Shown here one piece after another: positions 50,517-57,318 of a stretch of DNA of 57,318 nt (position 1 is the stretch's first letter; each line of letters opens with the position of its first letter). Source of the stretch: an uncultured Saprospiraceae bacterium (GTDB lineage Bacteria; Bacteroidota; Bacteroidia; Chitinophagales; Saprospiraceae). The stretch covers positions 1 through 57,318 of the forward strand of contig CALLPI010000025.1 in assembly GCA_938015595.1 (NCBI GenBank), written 5' to 3'. The position numbers were made by a program, and so were the translations under genes. The notes beneath the pieces are model-generated. The model saw nothing but the letters and a program-made list of their open reading frames with translations, ran no database searches and was not told the origin of the DNA.

Positions 50517-50837
50517 AGTGTACTTCTTTTGGTAATGGATGTTGGGCGCAAGAATACCATGTGCCCAATTTGGTCTGCAAAAATGCGACATTTTGAAGAA
50601 TGGCCAAGTGCAGAAGGGAATTTTTTAGAAAGGGGGGGGGGTAATGCCCAAGCTACAATATTGCGTTCAGCAGAGGGGCTGGGGATGCACATCGGGATAG
50701 TGCCTCCAGAGAATTGTACGCCATGAAGCATCCGACTTCCAGGCTGGAGTACCCTGGGGTGTTGGTACACTTCGATTCGCCAGGTTTTGTGCAGCCAGGT
50801 ATCCTGCAGAGAAAAAGGAGTGCCTGTCGCCTTGTGC
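50517..50837. other. 321-nt gap upstream of the E2 gene, with a G10 homopolymer
   Basis: No gene. The minus-strand open frame across this gap has low-complexity, Pro/Ser-rich sequence and I do not consider it coding. The run of ten G's is at 50632-50641 (C10 on the E2 coding strand). Confidence 0.6.
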
Positions 50838-51509
50838 TTACTTCAGCGCTTCCGGCATGGGGGGCAATTGTGGAAACACCTTAAAATGTAGTTGCGAATG
50901 AGGAAATACAATCGCCCAGGCGGTGAGTAGCAGGATCATGAGATCCGTGTACAAAGAGCGGTGGCGCAGATACCACATTTCGAGGGCGCCTTTGTACGGG
51001 GCGATATGTGCGGCATAGAAGGCTTTGGGGTCTATACCAGGGCGGGAGAGCAGTCGTTCTTCATCTCGAAAAACGATGGAGCCAATGCCAGTAATGCCCG
51101 GCTTAACGGAGTATATTTTTTCCTTCACTTCAGGCGGATACACATCGAAGTCCACCTGCATCTGTGGGCGGGGGCCTACAAAACTCATGTTGCCAGTGAG
51201 TACGTTGATGAGCTGCGGCAACTCGTTGATCTTGGTTTTGCGCAGGAAGCGCCCCACGGGTGTCACGCGGGGGTCATGGCGCAGGGTGAGGCTGCCCGTG
51301 CCCATGTTGGGGCTGTTTTTGAGCATGGTGGCAAATTTCCAGATGCCGAAATGCCGGTTTTGATAGCCTACCCTTTTCTGGCGGTAAAACACCTCTCCTT
51401 CGGCTGTAAGACGCAATAGTAGCATGACGGGAAGTAACAAGGGTGCGAGCAGCAGCAAACCCAGGGCGGAGAAGAACACGTCGAACAGGCGTTTGAGTAG
51501 AGGGTACAT
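50838..51509 (-). CDS. Undecaprenyl-phosphate sugar-1-phosphate transferase (PglC/WcaJ C-terminal type)
   Basis: 223 residues. One N-terminal re-entrant membrane helix ([25 protein letters not shown]), then the bacterial sugar transferase domain: [52 protein letters not shown] and [19 protein letters not shown]. It begins a repeat unit by moving sugar-1-phosphate from a UDP-sugar to undecaprenyl phosphate. The short form without extra TM helices matches PglC-like monotopic enzymes. Two more hydrophobic stretches at the C-terminus ([15 protein letters not shown]) are unusual for PglC. It lies 39 nt downstream of the DegT gene. Confidence 0.94.
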   Translation of the reverse strand: MYPLLKRLFDVFFSALGLLLLAPLLLPVMLLLRLTAEGEVFYRQKRVGYQNRHFGIWKFATMLKNSPNMGTGSLTLRHDPRVTPVGRFLRKTKINELPQLINVLTGNMSFVGPRPQMQVDFDVYPPEVKEKIYSVKPGITGIGSIVFRDEERLLSRPGIDPKAFYAAHIAPYKGALEMWYLRHRSLYTDLMILLLTAWAIVFPHSQLHFKVFPQLPPMPEALK

Positions 51510-51512
51510 GGT

Positions 51513-51540
51513 TGGCTTTGAAACTTTAAGACTTACTTTG
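51513..51540 (-). repeat. AGTCTC-type degenerate repeat upstream of the sugar transferase gene
   Basis: Minus strand CAAAGTAAGTCTTAAAG then TTTCAAAGCC ends 3 nt before the start codon at 51509. Same family as the block before the DegT gene. Confidence 0.5.
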
Positions 51541-51548
51541 CCAAACGG

Positions 51549-52769
51549 TTACTCCTTGCTTGGTGGGTCAGTTATAGAGTTTCTACACACATATTCTACG
51601 CGACTCACTTGATCTTCCGTTAATCCATTGTACACCGGCAAGGTGATTTCGTTGGCATACAGGCGGTAAGTTTGAGGGTAATCTTCTATGCAATATCCTA
51701 ACCTTTTAAACAGTGTGAGCATAGGCATAGGGATGTAGTGCACATTGACGCCTACGCCTTGCTCGGCAATGCGCTGGATGATGGCGTCCCTTTCGGCCTC
51801 CGAAGCGCCAGCAATGCGCAGCATGTACAAATGGCAGGAGGAAGTGCGAGTTTCATCCTGGTAAGGGGGCAGAATGGCCCGGCTGTGTTGAGCAAAGGCG
51901 GCATTGTACTGTTCGAAGATATGGCGGCGCCCGGGTAGTAGCTCACTAGTGTACTTGCGCATTTGTGCCAGTCCGATGGCAGCGCATACATCGGGCATGT
52001 TTACTTTGAGGCCTTGGTCTATGATGTCGTATCGCCAGGCGCCGGGCTGGTTTTTCTCAAATGCGCTTTTGGTCTGGCCATTGAGGGCAAAAGCCTTGAG
52101 AAACTGATACACTTCGGCATTGTCAAAAGGGTAGGGGAGTGTCAGGCAGATGGCGCCGCCCTCGCCCGTAGTCACGTTTTTTACAGAATGCAGAGAAAAT
52201 ACCGTGACATCGGCCAGGGTACCGGAAGGCCGGCCTTTGTACGTAGCTCCAATGGAATGTGCAGCATCAGCCAGCAGCAGGGGGCGGCCCAATTGCTCCT
52301 GCCGGGCATTGTTGGGCCGAAATATGCGCCTGACCTCTGGTAGGTCTAGTACTTGGAGGAGGGTGTCGTAGTCGCAGGGCCAGCCGCCAATATCCACCGG
52401 AATGATGGCTTTGGTGTGCGGCGTGATGGCGGAGCGTAGTTTTTCAGCGTCCATGTTGAAATCTGGCCCAACATCCACCATGACTACTTTGGCGCCAATG
52501 TTGAGTGCACACAATGCGGTAGCGCTGTAGGTGTAGGCGGGTATTACGACCTCGTCGCCCGGGCCTACTCCCAACCAGCGTAGCACAAGCATAGCGCCCG
52601 AAGTCCAGGAGTTGACGCACAGCACTGGCGTGCCCGTCAACTTACTGATCTCGGCTTCCAGTTCGCGCACCTTGGGCCCGGTGGTCAGCCAGCCGGTGTT
52701 CGTAAGGCAGTCATTAACCTCAGTAATGACGTCTTGGTCTATCAGCGGAAGGCAGAAGGGGATGTGCAT
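51549..52769 (-). CDS. DegT/DnrJ/EryC1/StrS-family PLP aminotransferase
   Basis: 406 residues from ATG 52769 (MHIPFCLPLIDQDVITEVNDCL). Lys197 in FSLHSVKNVTTGEGGAI is the PLP-binding lysine; ADAAHSIGATYKG gives the PLP phosphate-binding block. It transaminates a keto-sugar nucleotide to an amino sugar for surface glycans. Genes of a sugar transferase (50838) and a GNAT (53126) flank it, a set like the PglC/PglE/PglD genes for bacillosamine-type sugars, though no dehydratase (PglF/FlmA type) is in view. Confidence 0.94.
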   Translation of the reverse strand: MHIPFCLPLIDQDVITEVNDCLTNTGWLTTGPKVRELEAEISKLTGTPVLCVNSWTSGAMLVLRWLGVGPGDEVVIPAYTYSATALCALNIGAKVVMVDVGPDFNMDAEKLRSAITPHTKAIIPVDIGGWPCDYDTLLQVLDLPEVRRIFRPNNARQEQLGRPLLLADAAHSIGATYKGRPSGTLADVTVFSLHSVKNVTTGEGGAICLTLPYPFDNAEVYQFLKAFALNGQTKSAFEKNQPGAWRYDIIDQGLKVNMPDVCAAIGLAQMRKYTSELLPGRRHIFEQYNAAFAQHSRAILPPYQDETRTSSCHLYMLRIAGASEAERDAIIQRIAEQGVGVNVHYIPMPMLTLFKRLGYCIEDYPQTYRLYANEITLPVYNGLTEDQVSRVEYVCRNSITDPPSKE

Positions 52770-52771
52770 TC

Positions 52772-52800
52772 TGGGTGATTTTGAAACTGGGTGACTGGGG
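52772..52800 (-). repeat. AGTCTC-type degenerate repeat upstream of the DegT gene
   Basis: Minus strand CCCCCAGTCACCCAG then TTTCAAAATCACCCAG lies directly before the start at 52769; the CACCCAG unit occurs twice. Confidence 0.55.
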
Positions 52801-53047
52801 GCCATAGTGTCCATTTTTGGGGAGTTCGGGCCATGATGGCCAATTTGCCGATGATGAAATCATATACTGTTTGTAGAGCTTTTGGTAGTGATCTGGGGAG
52901 ATGTACTGGCAATGCAGGGCAGAGTTCAGCCAGATTTTGTACGTGTCTTAAGCCCCCGGTGTTTTTCAATTTTTGCCATTGCGTCGCTTTTAAGGGATGC
53001 GTGTTACGCCTTGCTGTATAGGCTTTTTGCAATTTTTTCTATACTAA

Positions 53048-53096
53048 TTGGCGCTAAGTTTCGTGCATGATATGTTGTGCACAAAACTCGGCGAGC
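53048..53096 (-). repeat. Dispersed palindromic repeat, copy 2 (inverted with respect to copy 1)
   Basis: GTTTCGTGC (53058-53066) and GCACAAAAC (53079-53087) form an inverted repeat around a 12-nt centre. Read on the minus strand it begins GGCTCGCCGAGTTTTGTGC, which is 17 of 19 identical to copy 1, and shares the inner ATATCATGCAC block. The flanks carry TCGGCG (53088-53093). Confidence 0.7.
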
Positions 53097-53125
53097 CTAA
53101 GTATAGCTTCCTTCCTTTTCAAAGC

Positions 53126-53788
53126 CTAAAACTCCTCTGCTACTACCTTCCTCATTTGCAAACTACCTTCTCGCTCTTGTACCCGTATCCACCCGTTGCG
53201 CTCATAAGCGCGGATGGCCTGCTTGTTGTCGGCGCGCACGGTGAGGTGCAGCTTGCGGATGCCATAAACCTCCACGGCCCGGCGCTCAAACTCCTGCAAC
53301 AGCAGCGAGCCGTAGCCCTTGCCTTGATGTGCTGGATCCACTCCAATGACGACCAGTCCGACTTGCGGCTCCCGGGCCATTTTTTCTTTTTGCTCTGGTG
53401 AAAAATGCACCCGCTTGCGCAAGCCCAATTTCATCAGGATATTTTTCCACAACACAGGCCACTTGGCCCTTACCTCCGGATGGAAGAATACCCACGGATG
53501 GGTCACAAAAGCCCATACCGCAGCCCAAAACGTATGCTGCGCCATGCCGCTCGCCGAGCCGGTACCCAAACTGCCGTCGCTGACCATGCCCCCGCAGTAG
53601 CCGGCTACTCTGCCTTGATCATCTTCGATGTGAAAAATGAAGGTCTTATCGGAAGACAAATACCAGGAGAGCATACGGGCCACATAGCGCTGCCCCAAAG
53701 CGGTAGCCAGCGCATGAGGAAAGGCGGCACGGTGGCAGCGGGCGATGGCGGGGAGGTGGGTGGGAAGGGTGGATGTTATTTTTTCCAT
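53126..53788 (-). CDS. GNAT-family N-acetyltransferase
   Basis: 220 residues from ATG 53788 (MEKITSTLPTHLPAIARCHRAAFPHALATAL). The acetyl-CoA pattern VIGVDPAHQGKGYGSLLLQEFE and the final GIRKLHLTVRADNKQAIRAYERNGW are typical of GNAT. Its start overlaps the end of the GT2 gene by 13 nt. It likely acetylates an amino group on the glycan precursor made with the DegT aminotransferase. Glycan acetylation at this step is inference from position; sugar N-acetyltransferases of other folds are more usual. Confidence 0.88.
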   Translation of the reverse strand: MEKITSTLPTHLPAIARCHRAAFPHALATALGQRYVARMLSWYLSSDKTFIFHIEDDQGRVAGYCGGMVSDGSLGTGSASGMAQHTFWAAVWAFVTHPWVFFHPEVRAKWPVLWKNILMKLGLRKRVHFSPEQKEKMAREPQVGLVVIGVDPAHQGKGYGSLLLQEFERRAVEVYGIRKLHLTVRADNKQAIRAYERNGWIRVQEREGSLQMRKVVAEEF

Positions 53789-54726
53789 AAGGCAGGTAAT
53801 CCTCTCAAAAAGCCTGTACCATAAGCTATATGTAACACGGGAAAAACCACCATCATGCGCAGGCGAACTGGCCATGGCGCCTGGGTGAGCAAACTGAAAT
53901 AAACTGCCAGGCTCAGATAAATTCCAAGGGGCAGTAACCATAAAGGCCATGCAATGGCAAGGGGCAGGCTCAGGAGGTAAAGCACGAAGAGAGCGGGGAT
54001 GAGATGGCGTAGGCGCAGACCGCTCCGGACCTTGCGCAGTACCATTGGCTTGTACAAGCCGTATTGGTAGTATTGAACAAACAGCTTGCTGAGCGAATCC
54101 CGCACGTAATACACGACCTCCAGCTCGGGCAGCATGAGCATGCGAAAGCCTGCAGCGTTGAGCCGGTAGTGGAATTCGTCGTCCTGATTGCGGATGAGCT
54201 CCTCGTCTAGCAGCCCTACCTGCTCGAAAATTTTCCGGTCATATACAGCGAATGCCACGCTGTCCACATACATGCGCTTGCGGGTGGTGCGGAAAGGCGT
54301 ATCGCCTACTCCAAAACGCGAGCTCATAGCCTGGGCAATTGCTTCTCCCATAATGGTCTTTCCTCGTTGTACTAAAAAACCGCCCGCAGCATTACAGGCC
54401 CCTGATTCGATAGCGGCAATGCAGGTCGAAAAGTAATCGGGCGGATATAGGGCATGGGCGCCGATCAGCGCAATGTACCTACCCTGTGCCTGCTGAAACG
54501 CCCGGTTGAACCCCTGACTCACAAATCGGTCAGGATTGTCCACTAACCGGATAGCCGGATCGATCAGGCTCCGCTCCAGTACCTTTTCCCGCGTGCCGTC
54601 CTTCGAACCGCCATCGGCGATCAGGATTTCCTTGGACGCGCGATCCAGCCCCATGACCGACGATAATAACCCCTCAATATGAAGCCGCTCGTTAAGAATG
54701 GGGATGATGACAGATAATTGTACCAC
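53776..54726 (-). CDS. Glycosyltransferase family 2 (ExoA-like)
   Basis: 316 residues. GT-A fold with SVIIPILNERLHIEGLL at the N-terminus, the DxD-type ADGGSKDGTREKV block and IALIGAHALYPPDYF. Hydrophobic helices near the C-terminus (LIPALFVLYLLSLPLAIAWPLWLLPLGIYLSLAVYF) anchor it in the inner membrane, as in succinoglycan transferase ExoA. It adds one sugar of the repeat unit. The stop overlaps the GNAT start by 13 nt. The CapK-like gene starts just upstream (4-nt gap at 54727-54730). Confidence 0.93.
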   Translation of the reverse strand: MVQLSVIIPILNERLHIEGLLSSVMGLDRASKEILIADGGSKDGTREKVLERSLIDPAIRLVDNPDRFVSQGFNRAFQQAQGRYIALIGAHALYPPDYFSTCIAAIESGACNAAGGFLVQRGKTIMGEAIAQAMSSRFGVGDTPFRTTRKRMYVDSVAFAVYDRKIFEQVGLLDEELIRNQDDEFHYRLNAAGFRMLMLPELEVVYYVRDSLSKLFVQYYQYGLYKPMVLRKVRSGLRLRHLIPALFVLYLLSLPLAIAWPLWLLPLGIYLSLAVYFSLLTQAPWPVRLRMMVVFPVLHIAYGTGFLRGLPALWKK

Positions 54727-54730
54727 CCGT

Positions 54731-56128
54731 CTAATTAGATATCTCCGAAATTACCGCCCTGAATTTCCCATTCGCCGTCCGGGGAATTTGATCCGTTTTC
54801 TGGACTGTTATTTGCGTATGCAGACCTAGCTGACTTTGCATCCGTTGATGTATGAGGTTTTCTTCAGCGGCGCCATAGCCTTTCAGCGTTACCACCCTGA
54901 CAGTGAAGGCATCCAGGCTATGCTGGATCACCTGCCCTTCAATCACGTGAGGCAGATTCACGAAGATGCCGTGAAAACGCACCATTTTACGGCCATCTCT
55001 GGTCACGACTGCATCTTCCACCCGCCCGGAAATCTCTGCTATGGCTGGCATGCTGCGCCCGGCTACAGCGTCCGTTTTGTGGGCGGTACATACCCGGTCT
55101 CCAATTCGATAACGGATCAATGGTTGGTCCAAATTGAGCAGCCCCGTGGAGACGACCTCGCCTTCCTCCCCTGAGGCTACCGCATTACCCAAGTCATCCA
55201 ACACCTCCAAAATACCTACATCCGGACTTGCCAGCAAAACGCCCTCCGGGCATTCGGAGATCAACCCGCAGTTTTCCACGCCGCTGTAACTGTCGAACGC
55301 CCGGCAGCTATAAACCTTCCAAAACATGTTACGCATTTCCGCTGTCAACTTTTCACTCGAGGTGATGACTGCTTTCAGTGGAGGGCACTCCAAACCAAGT
55401 TCGTCGAAATACGCCGCCAGGAAATAATTGCTCATAGCATAACCGGTCATATACTGCACCTTATTTTTCCGGATTCCGGTGCAGTAATCTGCAGCATTTG
55501 GGGCAGAAATATGATACGCGGAAAAGTACGTTTGCCGCTCAAAAAAATTATAACGGTAATAGGGTGGCGTATTGGCTGCCTCTGGCAAGATGCGCCTGCC
55601 CCCAATCATTCCTCTCGAATCGTCGCCGGATACGCCCGCCCAGTGACGCACCCGGGCTTCCATCGCGGCATTCATCCGTTGATGAAACGCATGCGAATAC
55701 AAAATCTGTACTGGCGTACCTGTACTTCCACTACTGGCAAAGAATTGCCCACCTTTTTCCCTTTTGCAGGAGAGCAAGGTTGTTGTGCCGTAACGTCTGA
55801 GGTCATCTTTGGTTAGAAACGGCAATTTGGGTAAATCTTCAAGTTCAAAGCGCTCAAACTGACTTTTGGTAAAACCTAATGCGCTATAGCGCTCCCGGTA
55901 CAAAGGCACTGTTTCGAAGGCATGCACCAACAGCTTGCGGAGTTGCACGGTCTGGTAGTCGTGCCATTGCTGTCGGGTAAAACCCTCCCGCTCTTTAAAT
56001 CCTCGCAGTTCTTGTTCAAAAATGCCTCCAAAGCGGCGGCGATGCCAATAATAACCATAGGCTGAGATAGCCCAATTTTGAGCGAAGACGGGAAGGCGAG
56101 GGTATATGCGTTTTTCCCAAAAACTCAT
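54731..56128 (-). CDS. CapK/PaaK-like adenylate-forming enzyme of polysaccharide synthesis
   Basis: 465 residues. The ATP-binding motif FASSGSTGTPVQI and YRIGDRVCTAHKTDAVAG with a distal GRVEDAVVTRDGR block match the phenylacetate-CoA ligase/CapK family of the ANL superfamily. In capsule loci, CapK-like proteins are thought to activate an acid that decorates the glycan; the acid is unknown. The last catalytic lysine region ends TANGKFRAVISEI (a GKxR motif). The GT4 gene is 2 nt upstream and the GT2 gene 4 nt downstream, so they form an operon. Confidence 0.93.
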   Translation of the reverse strand: MSFWEKRIYPRLPVFAQNWAISAYGYYWHRRRFGGIFEQELRGFKEREGFTRQQWHDYQTVQLRKLLVHAFETVPLYRERYSALGFTKSQFERFELEDLPKLPFLTKDDLRRYGTTTLLSCKREKGGQFFASSGSTGTPVQILYSHAFHQRMNAAMEARVRHWAGVSGDDSRGMIGGRRILPEAANTPPYYRYNFFERQTYFSAYHISAPNAADYCTGIRKNKVQYMTGYAMSNYFLAAYFDELGLECPPLKAVITSSEKLTAEMRNMFWKVYSCRAFDSYSGVENCGLISECPEGVLLASPDVGILEVLDDLGNAVASGEEGEVVSTGLLNLDQPLIRYRIGDRVCTAHKTDAVAGRSMPAIAEISGRVEDAVVTRDGRKMVRFHGIFVNLPHVIEGQVIQHSLDAFTVRVVTLKGYGAAEENLIHQRMQSQLGLHTQITVQKTDQIPRTANGKFRAVISEISN

Positions 56129-56130
56129 AT

Positions 56131-57144
56131 TTACATTCTAAAGACTTCCAGCCATCTTTGTTTAATCACCTCCCAATCAAACTGCTCCGCTTTTTTGCGG
56201 GCGTTCTCAGAAAGTGTAGATGCCAACATCTTATTCGTTAAAAGCTTTTTAATAGCCCGGCACATGGCATCTGCATCTCCTTTGGGAACCAAAAAGCCGC
56301 TATGACCATCTTCTACCAAATATGGAATCCCACCAACATTTGTACTCACCACCGGCAGGCCAAGCGCCATAGCCTCGATCACACTCACCGGCGTATTGTC
56401 AAAATTGGTGGTGTTGATAAAAATGTCGTACTGCTCCGACAATTTGATCCACGCAGCCTTGGAAAGTTGGCCTGTAAAAATCACTTGGTCGGAAACCCCC
56501 AACTCCGCTGCCAATGCTTGGCAGGTACCCAGGCTGCCGTCTTTGTCGGGGCCGACCATGCACAATATAGCGTCCGGGTATTGCTGAGCTAATTGATGCA
56601 ACACCCGGATAGCCAAGCCGGGATTATACGTGGCATCAAAAGCCCGCACCCAAAGCAAGCGAGGGCGCAGTAGGTGACGCTGTAGAAAGGGGTAGTTTTC
56701 AATGGGGATAAAATTGGGAATGAGCCGTGTGGGGTAGCCCGCTTGCTGAAAGGCGGCTTGCAAATAGCCCGATGGTGCGATGTTTTCTCCGGCGCCACCA
56801 AACAGCACCCGGCACCAGCGGGGATTTATCTGCAATCGGGCGGGCAAATTGCCCCCATGCAGCACACAATAGTAAGCAATGCCCAGCAAGCGACACAAGA
56901 TGCCCGTGGCGAGCGCATAATAGAAATTCAGGGTGCTGTAGGTGTCAATGACGACGGGTTGCTCCCGGCGGCCATAACGCCATACGGCCCAGAGCATATC
57001 CAGGAACCGGAGCACTTGATTTTTCCTGCGGGATACCAAATGCAGCCGGACTTCCGGCTCCAATAATGGCGCCATGCTCTCTGCAACAGAGGGGTAGCCG
57101 CCATTGCGGGAAAGGTGGTTGCCGATGTAGAGGATTCGGGGCAT
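56131..57144 (-). CDS. Glycosyltransferase family 4
   Basis: 337 residues, GT-B fold. N-terminal RILYIGNHLSRNGGYPSVAESM; the C-terminal donor site reads RLLWVRAFDATYNPGLAIRVLHQL, then EQYDIFINTTNFDNTPVSVIEAMALGLPVVSTNVGGIPYLV, the EX7E-like GT4 pattern. It adds a sugar to the surface polysaccharide repeat. Two short hydrophobic segments near residue 80 (LATGILCRLLGIAYYCVL) suggest membrane association. The next gene upstream lies 23 nt away. Confidence 0.95.
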   Translation of the reverse strand: MPRILYIGNHLSRNGGYPSVAESMAPLLEPEVRLHLVSRRKNQVLRFLDMLWAVWRYGRREQPVVIDTYSTLNFYYALATGILCRLLGIAYYCVLHGGNLPARLQINPRWCRVLFGGAGENIAPSGYLQAAFQQAGYPTRLIPNFIPIENYPFLQRHLLRPRLLWVRAFDATYNPGLAIRVLHQLAQQYPDAILCMVGPDKDGSLGTCQALAAELGVSDQVIFTGQLSKAAWIKLSEQYDIFINTTNFDNTPVSVIEAMALGLPVVSTNVGGIPYLVEDGHSGFLVPKGDADAMCRAIKKLLTNKMLASTLSENARKKAEQFDWEVIKQRWLEVFRM

Positions 57145-57167
57145 GTGTGTGGTACGGGGGAGGGAAT

Positions 57168-57318
57168 TTAAGAACTGGCTGGTAACTTGGTTATAAGGCT
57201 TGGAGATTCAGCGCTGCTGCGTATCTGCTGCCGCACAGCAGTTTCTGTGAGCCACACAAAGCCCAGGCCGTACATAAACATGGGCAGGGCGATTCGGGTG
57301 GCGGAGTGGGACATGAAG
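57168..57318 (-). CDS. C-terminus of a membrane protein (partial; candidate O-antigen polymerase/ligase)
   Basis: The frame is open from the window edge (57317) to TAA at 57168-57170, giving 49 residues. A hydrophobic helix (RIALPMFMYGLGFVWLTE) precedes a polar tail (TAVRQQIRSSAESPSLITKL). A polytopic protein ending this way upstream of glycosyltransferase genes would fit a Wzy/ligase-type or flippase-type protein, but the family cannot be told from this fragment. Confidence 0.6.
   Translation of the reverse strand, partial: FMSHSATRIALPMFMYGLGFVWLTETAVRQQIRSSAESPSLITKLPASS

Larger units (their letters stand above)
52770..53125. other. 356-nt gap between the DegT and GNAT genes
   Basis: No gene. 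It holds a copy of the AGTCTC-type repeat just before the DegT start (52772-52800) and the second dispersed palindrome (53048-53096). The rest is mixed-composition sequence with T-rich runs. Confidence 0.6.

Noticed and set aside
49284-50726. 480-codon plus-strand frame antisense to the E2 gene
   Set aside because: E2 is unmistakable on the minus strand; the antisense frame is Gly/His/Phe-rich and has no family resemblance.
50486-50770. 94-codon minus-strand frame across the G10 tract
   Set aside because: Low-complexity Pro/Ser-rich product that overlaps the start of the E2 gene in a different frame; no recognisable domain.

Overview
The window comes from a Bacteroidota chromosome. The signs are type IX secretion (T9SS) C-terminal sorting domains on several secreted proteins, near-absence of Shine-Dalgarno sites with TAnnTTTG-type promoter elements, a glucosamine-6-phosphate deaminase fused to a PIG-L domain, and TonB-receptor and MoxR/DUF58 genes of the Bacteroidota type. 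GC content looks close to 50%. A Saprospiria- or Chitinophagia-like lineage is my inference; the sequence alone does not prove it. I see no phage, insertion sequence, integrase, CRISPR array or tRNA, so this is mostly core chromosome, with an accessory polysaccharide locus at the right end.

Layout. 1-230: the 5S end of an rRNA operon and its terminator. 236-8491: lpxD (minus), a 45-codon membrane microprotein gene followed by a sodium:solute symporter (plus), a T9SS thioredoxin-like protein, a lone HsdR-N nuclease-like protein, rluE-like pseudouridine synthase, a dynamin-like GTPase and WbqC. 8510-12376: an orphan NarL-type regulator and two tandem paralogous secreted M43 metalloproteases. 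12576-18688: a plus-strand run of a cytosolic coiled-coil protein, a two-TM coiled-coil protein with a PspA-like look, a membrane-anchored solute-binding/OmpA fusion, nagB-PIG-L and a YggS-type PLP protein. 18756-26924: five minus-strand genes with 55-76 nt gaps that read as an aminophosphonate scavenging locus (lipoprotein propeller-phosphoesterase, TonB receptor, HpnW/PbfD-like FAD oxidoreductase, PhnX-like hydrolase, DUF5690 transporter). 27177-33159: S9 prolyl oligopeptidase, divergent from DUF4350-MoxR-DUF58. 33230-36742: a possible microprotein, an omega-amidase-like nitrilase, a glycosyltransferase and a vanadium haloperoxidase-like lipoprotein. 36914-39547: alaS. 39997-47532: a short-chain carboxylate (acetate) uptake and sensing region with porin, DUF4212 small subunit, ActP-like symporter, a CbrX-like small membrane protein overlapping a CbrA/CrbS-like SSS-histidine kinase, and a receiver protein. 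47606-50516: GNAT-like protein, CoA-binding protein and pyruvate dehydrogenase E2. 50838-57318: surface polysaccharide synthesis (sugar transferase, DegT aminotransferase, GNAT, GT2, CapK-like ligase, GT4, and the C-terminus of a membrane protein cut by the window edge).

The best candidates for undescribed biology are (i) the three-gene envelope cluster at 12576-16087, (ii) the five-gene outer-membrane-to-cytosol aminophosphonate locus with a 20-bp-period direct repeat upstream, (iii) microproteins attached to transporter and sensor genes (1350-1487 and 43730-43942), and (iv) several non-coding signals: a two-copy dispersed palindrome (near 43594 and 53048), a degenerate AGTCTCAAAGTC-type repeat just upstream of start codons, and a perfect 10-bp inverted repeat over the porin promoter.
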